64,000 bases of DNA from RGIG4576 sp045656705 (GCA_045656705.1 JAZORR010000011.1:22034-86033), one strand, 5' to 3'. Positions 34,832-44,557 are shown, numbered from the stretch's first letter. Translations and numbers: made by a program. The notes: a model not told the origin generated them from the letters alone.

Positions 34832-36247
34832 TTATTTATTATTTTCTAACTCTTTTCGTCGAACCTCATTACCTTTTAGGTAAATGTTTTTCTCTAATTC
34901 TTCTATATCAGTTTCTAATGAAATGATTTCACTTCCTAATAATGCTTTGTTAGCATCATCTGATGCATATTTTTTTCTTTTCGCATTTAAGGCTTGCTTC
35001 TGTACTTTTAATTTTTTCTGTAAATTAAAATATTCTTTATATAAATCTAATGCTTCACTCGATTTAAAATCATCGTATGATGTATAAATAACACCCTTTG
35101 ATACTGCAAATACGAAATCTAAATTATCTGAATAGGTTTCATTCAAGTAAGATTCAATAGCATTTAGTTCTTGAGAATAATCATCATCTCCCCACGTGTT
35201 TTTAAAATTAGTCAGTTTTGCATATGAAATCAAGTTTGTTTCGTCTACAGAATAATTTATTCTCACATCATTTCGTTTAAACACATATATCGTAACCTTT
35301 CCTTCAATGTTATTACGCTCTGTTGCCCACCATCCATAGCCAGTAATATCATCTAATACAAACATATAATCATTAGCAAATGAATTATAAGGCATACCTA
35401 AATTTTGAGGTTGAAGAAATTCTCCTGTTTCAGCATCTTTTCTTGTATAAAAAATATCATAACCACCAATTGAATTGGCTCCATTAGATGCATAGTATAA
35501 TGTCATACCATCTTGTAGTAAAAATGGGTAATTTAAATCACCTCCATCAGCAATATTTTCATCAATATATTGTGGTGTATCCCATGTGCCATCAATCAAT
35601 TTCAATGATTGACACAATCTCAATGCACCAGTTTCATCTGGCATTGCCCACAATAATCTACTTTTATTTTGCTCGCAATATCCCATTGCTTCAGCTTTAG
35701 TATGGAATGGCAACTTATCACTTGATAAAAGTGTACCTGTTTCCTGTGCGATTTTATAATACTTAAAGAAATCCTGCTTATCTACAAGTATACTATCCAA
35801 TACAATAATTTTCTCAACATGATCAAGCATTGGCTTTACCAATTTAGCAATACGCTCTTCTTCTAATATAGTTTCTGAAATGGTTTTATTATTGCTTACC
35901 ATCAATTCGCGATGTTGAGAATACATATTAACAGCCTTCTCAAAATCAAACTTTTTGAAATAAATTTGAGCTAAATAATATGATGAAGATAGCACCTCTT
36001 TACTATGTGCAAACTCTAAATATTTTATTGCATCATCTAATTTTCCAGTTTCAAAATAACATACACCTAACCAGTGATTAATTGAAGCATTTTTCTTATT
36101 CTTATTATATTCTTTCTTAAAAAGTGGTAATGCCAATTCATATTCTCCTTTTTGATAATAGGCTTTAGCTTTTTTCAAATTTTGAGAATAACAACCAAGA
36201 GTTAAAACAATGACTGAAATTATTACAATTGAAAATCGTTTCATCAT
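34832..36247 (-). CDS. Exported TPR and PD40-type beta-propeller protein
   Basis: This 471-residue protein begins with a signal peptide ending in a Cys (MMKRFSIVIISVIVLTLGCYS), so a lipoprotein is possible. Residues of about 25-130 hold TPR repeats (AKAYYQKGEYELALPLFKKE). Residues of about 195-330 contain PD40/WD40-like blades (NYPFLLQDGMTLYYASNG and NSIGGYDIFYTRKD). The last 50 residues are a coiled coil (SLETDIEELEKNIYLKGNEV). TPR plus PD40 also occurs in the type IX secretion component PorE, but this protein has no OmpA peptidoglycan-binding domain, so a T9SS role is only a possibility. Confidence 0.8.
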   Translation of the reverse strand: MMKRFSIVIISVIVLTLGCYSQNLKKAKAYYQKGEYELALPLFKKEYNKNKKNASINHWLGVCYFETGKLDDAIKYLEFAHSKEVLSSSYYLAQIYFKKFDFEKAVNMYSQHRELMVSNNKTISETILEEERIAKLVKPMLDHVEKIIVLDSILVDKQDFFKYYKIAQETGTLLSSDKLPFHTKAEAMGYCEQNKSRLLWAMPDETGALRLCQSLKLIDGTWDTPQYIDENIADGGDLNYPFLLQDGMTLYYASNGANSIGGYDIFYTRKDAETGEFLQPQNLGMPYNSFANDYMFVLDDITGYGWWATERNNIEGKVTIYVFKRNDVRINYSVDETNLISYAKLTNFKNTWGDDDYSQELNAIESYLNETYSDNLDFVFAVSKGVIYTSYDDFKSSEALDLYKEYFNLQKKLKVQKQALNAKRKKYASDDANKALLGSEIISLETDIEELEKNIYLKGNEVRRKELENNK

Positions 36248-36264
36248 TACTTATATTTATTTAA

Positions 36265-37476
36265 TTAATGTAAAAAACCGCAATCAATAAGTATTTTTTC
36301 TATATTCATCTGCATTTCCCATCGGTTCAAATCATTACGATTTTCAAACATAATCACATTGATTCCACTTTCTTGATATTTAGCAGCATATGCTTGAAAA
36401 CCCCCATTGTCACCAGTATGATAAATCTTAATATCTCGTCCAGGAGTGTCATCAATAAACCACCCATACCCATAAGATGTATGTACCCTATTTTGATATG
36501 AAGAATATATACTTCCTGTTACAGTAATATGGTTGTTATATGCTTCCTTTAAAGTTTCAGCTTTAATTATTAAATTATGCCTCAAAGCATTTTCCCAACA
36601 AATAAAATCATTTATTGAGGTATATATACCACCATCAGCCTTTGTTCCAAAGAAAGTTTCTTCTCCATAATCATATTGCATCCATGCTCGATTATTTTTA
36701 TCTACATATTGTGCTTGTATATTATCTCTACTTTTTTCTGAATCACTATCAATATCAGAAACAACATTATTTGAGACACAAATGTACCCGTGAGCCATAG
36801 ATGGAATTTCAATATTAGGTTCAAAATATCTAATATTAGTCATTCCTGCTACTTCAAACAAGTGTTTCTTTTGAAATTCCTCAAATGGAATACCTGACAC
36901 TCTTGTTATAACTTCTGCAAGAATTTGAAATGTAGGATTTTTATAATCATAATTTGTTCCTGGTTCAAATTTAAGTTCATCAAGATCAACCATATATTCA
37001 AGACATTGTTTGTCAACAATATATAACATAAAATCTTTATCAACTCTTGGGCGATTATCAGGCACACCAGAGCATTGACTCATTAAATGTTTTAATTTCA
37101 CTTTTTCCCAAATTTCACTTTTAAACTCAGGAAAAAATTTAGCTACACTATCTTCTATACTTAATAATCCTAATTCTTGTAATTTCAGTACACCTACAAC
37201 AGTGAATTGTTTAGTGATAGAAGCAATATTGAATACGGTGTTTAAGTCAATTTTATCTTTTGTATTTACATCAGCAATACCTCTATAACCTTGATATAAT
37301 ATCTCTCCATCTTTCAATATTGCAATAGCACAACCAGGAGCATCTTCACTATAATTTAAATTAAGCAAAGAGTCTATTCTTTCGCCTAATTTTTCTTGCA
37401 TATTAGCTTTAGATGTACACATTGTATTCATTAATACAAAACTACATAATAAAAATATCCAACAACACTTTTTCAT
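36265..37476 (-). CDS. Serine hydrolase of the class C beta-lactamase / D-alanyl-D-alanine carboxypeptidase family
   Basis: This 403-residue exported enzyme has a signal peptide with a cysteine (LLCSFVLMNTMCTS), so it may be a lipoprotein. The active-site SxxK is NIASITKQFTV (about residue 92), the second motif is YDYKNPTFQ (YxN, about residue 180), and the third is HTGDNGGFQ. These are the motifs of family S12 (beta-lactamase class C and peptidoglycan or D-amino-acid peptidases). It need not confer resistance; many members are housekeeping esterases or peptidases. It lies 9 nt upstream of mutL's stop region in a continuous minus run. Confidence 0.9.
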   Translation of the reverse strand: MKKCCWIFLLCSFVLMNTMCTSKANMQEKLGERIDSLLNLNYSEDAPGCAIAILKDGEILYQGYRGIADVNTKDKIDLNTVFNIASITKQFTVVGVLKLQELGLLSIEDSVAKFFPEFKSEIWEKVKLKHLMSQCSGVPDNRPRVDKDFMLYIVDKQCLEYMVDLDELKFEPGTNYDYKNPTFQILAEVITRVSGIPFEEFQKKHLFEVAGMTNIRYFEPNIEIPSMAHGYICVSNNVVSDIDSDSEKSRDNIQAQYVDKNNRAWMQYDYGEETFFGTKADGGIYTSINDFICWENALRHNLIIKAETLKEAYNNHITVTGSIYSSYQNRVHTSYGYGWFIDDTPGRDIKIYHTGDNGGFQAYAAKYQESGINVIMFENRNDLNRWEMQMNIEKILIDCGFLH

Positions 37477-37485
37477 ATAATTATA

Positions 37486-39372
37486 TTATAAGAGTTTTTT
37501 TAATTGTTCCATATTAAGCAAAGTCATTACCTTCTTTCCATCTGGTGTATAATTAGGTTCTTTTAAACTGAATAAATTATTTACCAATTCATTCATTTCT
37601 TTGATATTTAACACTTTACCATAATTAATAGCACTATTTTTCGCTACAGATAATGCAATTCTTTCATATAATTTTGAAGACATATCTTTACCACCATTTT
37701 CCACATCATCAATTACCTGCAAAATAGTATCTGTTACATCAAGTCCATCAACTCCCATTGGAATACCATTTACCGACCAATCATTTCCACTTAATTGACT
37801 TAAATTGAATCCAATGTTGTTCATACCAAAGGATATTTCATCAAGTATTGCACTTTGTGATGGTGTTAAATGCAATACAATTGGGAACATTATACCTTGT
37901 GATACTATTTCACTATTTTCTATTTGATTAATATATTTTTCAAATAAGATTCTTATATGAGCTCTATGTTGATCAATAAGGAGAATACCCTCATCTGTAG
38001 AAGTGATAATATATCTTCCTCCAAACTGAAATATATTTGAATTCTTTGTCTCAACTTTTTTATTTTCAATTAAATCTTCATCATCAAACAAATTTGAAGA
38101 TATTAATTCATCACTTGAAGGTATAGACGATTCTATAAACTCATTATCTTCCTCAATATCATCTATCCTACTTTTTGTAAAATTACCATAAAGAGTATCC
38201 CAATTTTTAAGAGATTCTGGTATTTGAGTTTTTTTATACCCTCCTTGAGATGGACTATCTCCTGACGAAAAAGGGTTATATGACGGATCTATTTCAATAT
38301 TTGGATTGATTAAATCATTACCTGTTGTAAATGCTGGAATATCAGGTGCATCTTCTGTATCAAAATCGATTGAAGGCACAACACTAAACTTACCCAATGT
38401 CTCTTTGGCCGCAGCTGAAATTATCTGCCAAATAGGAGCTTCGTTCTCAAATTTAATTTCAGTTTTAGTGGGATGAATATTTACATCTATTGATTGTGGC
38501 AAAACCGTGAAATTTAGGAAATAATTTGGTTGAGTGTCGCTTGCTATAAGTTCTTCATACGAAGATAACACAGCCTTATGAAAATAAGGATGCTTCATAT
38601 ATCTTCCGTTTACAAAAAAATATTGTAAGAAGTTTCGTTTTCTAGCATTCTCTGGTTTGCAAATAAAACCATCAATTTTGATAAGCGATGTATCCAAATT
38701 CATTGGAATCATTTGCATATCAAGAGTACGACCAAATAAATCTATTATTCTTTGTTTAAATGAACCACCAAGAAGTTGATACATAGTTGTATCATTATGA
38801 ACTAATGTAAAACTCACAGAATGATTAACCAATGCCAATCTTTCGAATTCCTTTAAAATATTACTTAATTCTACTTGATTACTTTTCAAGAACTTTCTTC
38901 GGGCTGGTACATTAAAGAATAAATTTTTAATCATAAAATTACTACCAACCGCACACATATCTGGTTCTTGTGACTCACATTTTGAAGCTGATATACAAAT
39001 TTTTGTACCTATTGTATCTTCTTTTCTACAAGTCCTCAATTCGAGTTGTGAAATAGCAGCGATAGAAGCTAGAGCCTCTCCTCTGAATCCCATTGTTTGC
39101 AAAGTAAACAAGTCATCGGCACTGCTTATCTTTGAAGTAGAATGTCTTTCAAAAGAAAGTCGAGCATCTGTAGCACTCATTCCCTTACCATTGTCAATTA
39201 CTTGAATAAGGGTACGACCAGCATCTTTTAATATGATACTAATCTCCGTAGCTCCTGCATCAATAGAATTTTCTACAAGCTCTTTAATAACAGAAGCCGG
39301 GCGCTGAATTACTTCACCTGCCGCTATTTGATTAGCGACTGAATCAGGTAATAATTTAATTATATCACTCAT
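37486..39372 (-). CDS. mutL: DNA mismatch repair protein MutL, likely without endonuclease site
   Basis: This protein is 628 residues from the ATG at 39372 (MSDIIKLLPDSVANQIAAGEV). The frame continues upstream, but that would overlap the ostA-like gene. The N-terminal GHL ATPase has ELVENSIDAGA, DNGKGM and GFRGEALASI. The central linker of about 120 residues is low complexity and acidic. In the C-terminal domain the endonuclease motif DQHAxxExxxxE reads DQHRAHIRILFE, so the first catalytic Glu is replaced by Ile, and the CPHGRP-type motif reads TPDGKK. It therefore probably lacks nicking activity. It is 1 nt from the ostA-like stop. Confidence 0.94.
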   Translation of the reverse strand: MSDIIKLLPDSVANQIAAGEVIQRPASVIKELVENSIDAGATEISIILKDAGRTLIQVIDNGKGMSATDARLSFERHSTSKISSADDLFTLQTMGFRGEALASIAAISQLELRTCRKEDTIGTKICISASKCESQEPDMCAVGSNFMIKNLFFNVPARRKFLKSNQVELSNILKEFERLALVNHSVSFTLVHNDTTMYQLLGGSFKQRIIDLFGRTLDMQMIPMNLDTSLIKIDGFICKPENARKRNFLQYFFVNGRYMKHPYFHKAVLSSYEELIASDTQPNYFLNFTVLPQSIDVNIHPTKTEIKFENEAPIWQIISAAAKETLGKFSVVPSIDFDTEDAPDIPAFTTGNDLINPNIEIDPSYNPFSSGDSPSQGGYKKTQIPESLKNWDTLYGNFTKSRIDDIEEDNEFIESSIPSSDELISSNLFDDEDLIENKKVETKNSNIFQFGGRYIITSTDEGILLIDQHRAHIRILFEKYINQIENSEIVSQGIMFPIVLHLTPSQSAILDEISFGMNNIGFNLSQLSGNDWSVNGIPMGVDGLDVTDTILQVIDDVENGGKDMSSKLYERIALSVAKNSAINYGKVLNIKEMNELVNNLFSLKEPNYTPDGKKVMTLLNMEQLKKLL

Positions 39373-39373
39373 T

Positions 39374-41035
39374 TTATCTCTTCCAAACTCTTCTTCCTGC
39401 ATCAACAGGATTATTAAATAATTCTTTCATCTCTTCAGGAATCACAAATATATCATTAGGATTTTTAGGTCTTATTGAATTATACCACTTAAATCCATCA
39501 AGATATAGTTCTTTCTTTTTAGCGAGATATAGAGGAACAGTCCTGCCTGATGGTTGTGGCCACATAGATATTCTCTCTATTTCTTGTTTTGGTTTAAGTA
39601 ACATCCTCAGAAAACTACTTTCTGCTCTAACATATTTGTTATAGGTAGAATCATTCTCCATAGGTAACATTATTACCATAGCATTACCATCTATATCCAA
39701 CTGTCTCATCTCACCATTTTGAAATAAGGCTTTCAATTTCTTCCCATACAATTGATTATAGTATATATCACCAATATGCTCAGCTACAAAAGCTGTATTT
39801 GGAAGTTCGGCATAATCAATTGTACTATCGTTAAAATGCACAAATATTTCATTTCCAAATATTTGCCTTGAATCAGACCATAGAATAGGATGCTTATACA
39901 TTCTCAAAATCGTATCTTTTTCTTCCATAGTCATAGAATCACAAATACCTTGAACATCACGTCTATAAAAACGTACTGTAGGACAAGCTATCATAACCCT
40001 CAAAGAATCAGAATTTATGTATGTTTTAATAGTGTCTGCATGTAAATATAAAGTATCTTTTTGAGAAAACTCTCGTGCCCTTGCTTTTTTAGTAACAAAA
40101 GACAATTTTGTTTTCTCATTATGATATCCATAATTACCATCTAAGATTGTATTGTGAACTGAATCAGTAATCTGCATATTACCAAATGCTTCACCATATC
40201 CTAAATTACGATTATAAAAAACAGTATCTCCTGTAAGTTTCTCATTATTTTTCCCTACAATTAGAGAACGATTGAATAATGTAGCTTTATCATCAGCTGT
40301 ATTATACCATCCTTTATCAGTATATATGATATTACTATCCGATACAATCGTTGTATAACCAACAATATCAGCGATACGACTATCTGTATTATAATGTAAA
40401 GTATCTGTATTCATCACATATTTTGTATTCATCAACTCTACATCATACAAAAACTCAGCATTTTTTGTATCTGGTTCGTACTGACCATATACTGATGATA
40501 ATTCATTTTGCGAATCTACAATTTTACCACCTTCAAAATAATAGCCTAAATTTTCGACCATATCATAATCTAAACTATCAGTATAAAGTGTAACATCCCT
40601 ATTTTCAAGTCTTACATTATTTCTAAGACGAGCTATTTCTTCTTCTCCATTGTAATATAACACATCAGCATACACGAATAATGTATCACCTTGTTCCATC
40701 TTAATATTACCAAATGCATCAATTGAATTATTTGTATAGAAATAAGCACTATCACAATACATAAACATACCTTCTTTTCTAAATTTTACATTACCACGCA
40801 AAACTTGAAAATTAGGTGTAAGTTTCTCATCTGCCACAAGTTCATCGGCATATTCAAGAAATACCTTATTCTTCTGCGTTCTATCAGCTATAGGAACTTG
40901 AGGATTGACTATATTAGATTGTGCTAATACAATATTTGATGTATATGTATTAACACATAAAATAACCAAAAGGCACAAGATTCCTCTTAAAACCTTATGC
41001 CCTTTTTTATAGGATTTGTTTTTATTTACTATCAC
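39374..41035 (-). CDS. OstA-like envelope protein
   Basis: This 553-residue exported protein has repeated OstA/LptA-like beta-jellyroll strands, such as GNVKFRKEGMFMYCDSAYFY, NNVRLENRDVTLYTDSLDY and GYTTIVSDSNIIYTD. Such domains in LptA and LptD bind and move lipopolysaccharide. The start is uncertain: I chose GTG at 41035, which gives a basic N-region, a hydrophobic core (GILCLLVILCVNTY) and a cleavage site near LAQ, and avoids overlap; TTG at 41056 overlaps the surA-like stop by 16 nt. The order surA - ostA-like - mutL is compact and probably a single transcript. Confidence 0.85.
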   Translation of the reverse strand: MIVNKNKSYKKGHKVLRGILCLLVILCVNTYTSNIVLAQSNIVNPQVPIADRTQKNKVFLEYADELVADEKLTPNFQVLRGNVKFRKEGMFMYCDSAYFYTNNSIDAFGNIKMEQGDTLFVYADVLYYNGEEEIARLRNNVRLENRDVTLYTDSLDYDMVENLGYYFEGGKIVDSQNELSSVYGQYEPDTKNAEFLYDVELMNTKYVMNTDTLHYNTDSRIADIVGYTTIVSDSNIIYTDKGWYNTADDKATLFNRSLIVGKNNEKLTGDTVFYNRNLGYGEAFGNMQITDSVHNTILDGNYGYHNEKTKLSFVTKKARAREFSQKDTLYLHADTIKTYINSDSLRVMIACPTVRFYRRDVQGICDSMTMEEKDTILRMYKHPILWSDSRQIFGNEIFVHFNDSTIDYAELPNTAFVAEHIGDIYYNQLYGKKLKALFQNGEMRQLDIDGNAMVIMLPMENDSTYNKYVRAESSFLRMLLKPKQEIERISMWPQPSGRTVPLYLAKKKELYLDGFKWYNSIRPKNPNDIFVIPEEMKELFNNPVDAGRRVWKR

Positions 41036-41040
41036 TGTTA

Positions 41041-42396
41041 TTACTTTTTCAACCAACCATCATACTTAAATTCACAATTACGCCAACCTTCTTCAATTCT
41101 AACATAGGTTTCACTTTGTTTTTTTGCAATCCAATCGGCTATAATTTGCTTCTTAGTATTTTCTTCATATAAAGATTTTATAGTTTGATAATCATCCTTC
41201 AGGTTTGCCTTATGACCTTCAATCCTATTAGTAAGTTTGACTATCGCCACTACCTCACGCTCCGTTTTAGAGTCTCGCATTATAAATGGTGCAGATATTT
41301 CATTCACCTTCAAATTATCAACGACCTTAGCTATCTCTTGCGGTAAATCTCCCATTTCAAATTTAGTAGTAGACATTCCATACTTATTGTTTACCATAAT
41401 ACCCTTGTTATTTCTTGAATCTTTATCTTGAGAAACATATTGAGTAGCTTCTTCAAAAGTAAACTTTTTAGCATCCATATCATTCTTTAAAGAATCCAAT
41501 CGTGTAATAGCTTCAGTTAAATCCTTTTCAGAAACTTTTGGTCTTAAAATGATGTGACGGGTATTTACTCTATCACCACGTTTTTCAATCAATTGAATAA
41601 TATGATAGCCATATTCTGTTTCTACTATTTTCGAGGCTTTCTTTGGGTCATTAAGATTAAATGCTACACTTGCATATTCAGGCACAAGTTCACCTTTTCC
41701 CAAGAATCCAAGTTCTCCACCATGCACTGCAGCTCCATCTTCAGAGTACAAAATTGCAAGAGTTGAGAAATCGCTCTGTCCTGTATTTACCTGATTTGCA
41801 TAATCACGTAATCTAGCCTTTACATCATCAATTTCCTGTTGTGGTATTACAGGATTCAACTTAATAATTTGTACCTCCACCTGCATAGGTATAAATGGTA
41901 TACTATCATCAGATAATGAAGTATAAAAATTTCTCACATCAGCTGGTGTAGGTTTTACATCTTTAGTTAAATTATCCTTAACTTGTTGAATAATATAACT
42001 ATTTCTTGTAGCTTCAATTAATTGCTCTCGAAGTTCAGGAATAGGCTTTCTAAAATATTCTTCTACTTTCTCTTTTGAGCCAAGATTTGTAATATAGAAA
42101 TTAATTCTATAATCTACTTGTTGCATTACACTTGATTCAGAAGCCTCAATTGTATCTATTTTAGCTTGATGCAAAAATAACTTATCCACAGCAAGTCGTT
42201 CTGGAATCACACAATAAGGATTACCATTGATAGAACTACGTTCATATTGCATCTGTAGATAATTTTCCTCTATTTCTGACTTATAAATAGGTTCATCTCC
42301 AACAACCCAAGCCACTTCTTCAACAATATTATTTTGAGCATTATTATAAAAAGTACAGCCCAACAACAATCCAAGTAATAAATATTTTAATTTCAC
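41041..42396 (-). CDS. SurA-like periplasmic chaperone / parvulin prolyl isomerase (GTG start)
   Basis: This 451-residue exported protein resembles SurA, which folds outer membrane beta-barrels. It has a signal peptide (LKYLLLGLLLGCTFYNNAQ), a helical N-terminal SurA domain and two parvulin segments, the first at about residues 170-275 (LGFLGKGELVPEYASVAFNL, TEYGYHIIQLIEKRG) and a degenerate second (NTRHIILRPKVSE). The start codon is GTG at 42396; no ATG is available nearby. It is the promoter-proximal gene of the long minus run, with a candidate promoter at 42467-42497. Confidence 0.88.
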   Translation of the reverse strand: MKLKYLLLGLLLGCTFYNNAQNNIVEEVAWVVGDEPIYKSEIEENYLQMQYERSSINGNPYCVIPERLAVDKLFLHQAKIDTIEASESSVMQQVDYRINFYITNLGSKEKVEEYFRKPIPELREQLIEATRNSYIIQQVKDNLTKDVKPTPADVRNFYTSLSDDSIPFIPMQVEVQIIKLNPVIPQQEIDDVKARLRDYANQVNTGQSDFSTLAILYSEDGAAVHGGELGFLGKGELVPEYASVAFNLNDPKKASKIVETEYGYHIIQLIEKRGDRVNTRHIILRPKVSEKDLTEAITRLDSLKNDMDAKKFTFEEATQYVSQDKDSRNNKGIMVNNKYGMSTTKFEMGDLPQEIAKVVDNLKVNEISAPFIMRDSKTEREVVAIVKLTNRIEGHKANLKDDYQTIKSLYEENTKKQIIADWIAKKQSETYVRIEEGWRNCEFKYDGWLKK

Positions 42397-42466
42397 TTTT
42401 TTAAATTTTACTAATATAATTATTTAAGCTAAATAATAGTTTATTCCAATCACTATATATAATATG

Positions 42467-42497
42467 CAAAATTAATATCTTTTCTTCTATTAAGAAA
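42467..42497 (-). promoter_or_regulatory. Predicted surA-like promoter
   Basis: On the minus strand TTTC (42494-42497), a 19-nt spacer and TAATTTTG (42467-42474) fit the Bacteroides consensus with a single mismatch. The GTG start is about 70 nt downstream. Confidence 0.55.
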
Positions 42498-42507
42498 TTA
42501 AAATCTA

Positions 42508-42553
42508 TTAAATAAAACCGATTTTTTATTATTTTCTAATAAAAAACCGGTTT
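42508..42553 (-). terminator. Terminator after the second parvulin gene
   Basis: Arms 42537-42553 and 42515-42531 form a 17-bp stem with one mismatch, followed on the minus strand by TTTATTTAATAG-like T-rich sequence. It separates the parvulin gene at 42566-44467 from the surA-like promoter. Confidence 0.72.
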
Positions 42554-42565
42554 CATTATCAAGTT

Positions 42566-44467
42566 TTATTGTTCTTTCACAAGTTTAAGTACCTTCTTAT
42601 TTACTTTAACTTTAAATTTAGATTTTAATTCTTTAATCCAATTCTTCTCCAATTCGTTCTGATAGTCTGTTGTAACTTGTGCTCTTGCGTCAGAAGCTTC
42701 CTCTGGTTGATTAATTATTTTTCCTTCCAACACAAAATACTTTTGATACTTTCCATCATTATTAGCTTTAGGACCATCAAAAACCAATTCGTCCACAAAT
42801 TGATTTTCACCCATAGCCGTTAAATGACGTTCAATACGAATATTCTTTCTAAATTTTTTATACAAAGTATTAGCAATAGTATCACCACCCAATGTTGCAA
42901 TACAACTCTTTACCTCTTTTTCTATTGAATCATTCTTTGCATAAATTATTAGCCCTTTAAATTTAGGCGAAGTCCAGTTTGTGTATTTCGACTTATTCTT
43001 CTTAAAGAAATTATCAAGTCCTTCTTTATCATCGCTTGATTTTTGCCAAACCATCTTATTGCTAATTTCAAATAAGAGCAAACCATCACGATATTCATTC
43101 AACAAATTAGCATAATCAAGATATTTTGTAGCTAAGTTTGCTTTTTCATAATTAAGCAAAGCATCTTTAAGTACACTATTATATAAATTCTTTACATATT
43201 GAAGTCCTTGCTCTTTACTTACAGCGATTTTTGAATTCACACTTTTAATTATTTCAGATGCTTTCACATCTCCTCCAACATAACTAAAAGCTATAATATC
43301 ACTCTTTTGCACTTTATTTATGAATGTGCTATCTAAGCCTGAAACTGGCAATAAATCCTCTATATCTTTAAAGAAATTCTCGTTTTCAACTACTTTAAAT
43401 TCAATCTTTAAATCATTCAATTTATTTTGTTGCATCAAATCAGTTCTTTCGTCACGCTCAATAATAGTCATAAGTTCCTCTTTATTATCTTCATACGAAC
43501 CAAGAGGTTTATATTCAAGCACTTTCACCAAGTGAACACCATAATCAGCTTTTGAAGGTTCAGAAACTTCCCCAATTGGAGTTGTTATCATTTTAACCTC
43601 AATAGGTTTCACAAGTTGTCCTTTTTTGTACCAACCTAACTCTCCTCCGTTAGCTGCCGATCTTTTATCATCAGAGAAATCTTTCGCTACTTGTGCAAAA
43701 TCAGCTCCATTTTTCAAAAGATTATACACTGAATCCATTTGAGCATCAATAACTTTTACAGATTCAGGATCATTAGGATTATTGTAAGTCTTCACAATAT
43801 GAGCTACTCGATACTTACCAACTTGAGTATTTTCTCCATTAACTTTAATTAAATGAAAACCAAATTGAGTTTCCACTACAGGAGACACTTGACCAATAGG
43901 AGTTTTATACGCAGCATCTTCAAAAGAATATGGATATTTACCTACCCAAAGCATACCCAAATCACCTCCTGATTGAGAAGAATATTGATCTACTGAATAT
44001 CGTTTTGCTAATTCTTCAAAATTCTCACCAAATACAATACAATTTCTTATACTATCCAATTTCACTTTACTATCTGGCATTAAAGGTAGCATAATATGAC
44101 TTACATGTAGATTCTTTTTCATTCTTTCGTATCCTTCTCTCAAAAAAGGTTCGGCATACTTCGAATCATCAAGATATGGCTTAGCAAGCTCAGTCTTATG
44201 GCCATTCAACTCATTTACAAAAGTTGATATAGTATCAAGACCAGCAGCTTCAGCATCTGCTACTTTTAATTTATAAACAACAAATCTATCCACATAATCA
44301 TTTAAAGATTCTTTCTCAATTTGCTGTTTGTTATTCTTATTATACATATATTCAAATTCAGACAACTTCACATCCTTGCCATTAATTGTCATAATGACAG
44401 GATCATTTGCCTTTGCCCCAAATATGCCTAATGCTAATAAAGCTAATAAAAGTAATTTCTTTTTCAT
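42566..44467 (-). CDS. Periplasmic peptidyl-prolyl isomerase with two parvulin domains
   Basis: This 633-residue exported foldase has a signal peptide (MKKKLLLLALLALGIFGAKA). Two parvulin domains are clear at about residues 115-215 (HVSHIMLPL, SQSGGDLGMLWVGKYPYSFEDAA, TQFGFHLIKVNG) and 220-320 (VAHIVKTY, ANGGELGWYKKGQLV, ADYGVHLVKVLEY). The last 300 residues are helical with no known domain. It is probably a SurA/PpiD-like outer-membrane protein chaperone. It is a second, separate parvulin gene next to the surA-like operon. Confidence 0.88.
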   Translation of the reverse strand: MKKKLLLLALLALGIFGAKANDPVIMTINGKDVKLSEFEYMYNKNNKQQIEKESLNDYVDRFVVYKLKVADAEAAGLDTISTFVNELNGHKTELAKPYLDDSKYAEPFLREGYERMKKNLHVSHIMLPLMPDSKVKLDSIRNCIVFGENFEELAKRYSVDQYSSQSGGDLGMLWVGKYPYSFEDAAYKTPIGQVSPVVETQFGFHLIKVNGENTQVGKYRVAHIVKTYNNPNDPESVKVIDAQMDSVYNLLKNGADFAQVAKDFSDDKRSAANGGELGWYKKGQLVKPIEVKMITTPIGEVSEPSKADYGVHLVKVLEYKPLGSYEDNKEELMTIIERDERTDLMQQNKLNDLKIEFKVVENENFFKDIEDLLPVSGLDSTFINKVQKSDIIAFSYVGGDVKASEIIKSVNSKIAVSKEQGLQYVKNLYNSVLKDALLNYEKANLATKYLDYANLLNEYRDGLLLFEISNKMVWQKSSDDKEGLDNFFKKNKSKYTNWTSPKFKGLIIYAKNDSIEKEVKSCIATLGGDTIANTLYKKFRKNIRIERHLTAMGENQFVDELVFDGPKANNDGKYQKYFVLEGKIINQPEEASDARAQVTTDYQNELEKNWIKELKSKFKVKVNKKVLKLVKEQ

Positions 44468-44492
44468 ATTATCATTTAATTATATATTATCT

Positions 44493-44536
44493 ATAACGGC
44501 AGATATAACAAAAAATTATATCTGCCGTTATTTTTT
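44493..44536 (+). repeat. 16-bp inverted repeat between guaB and the parvulin gene
   Basis: Arms 44493-44508 and 44516-44531 are perfectly complementary around a 7-nt loop. The T-run (44531-44536) follows only on the plus strand, while both flanking genes are on the minus strand. As a minus-strand guaB terminator it lacks a proper U-tract; in the parvulin leader it could be a structural element. Confidence 0.6.
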
Positions 44537-44557
44537 ATAAATATATTTTTTCAAAAA

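Noticed and set aside
36265..37476. Serine hydrolase considered as a beta-lactamase resistance gene
   Set aside because: The motifs define the wider S12 family; nothing indicates mobility or beta-lactam hydrolysis.
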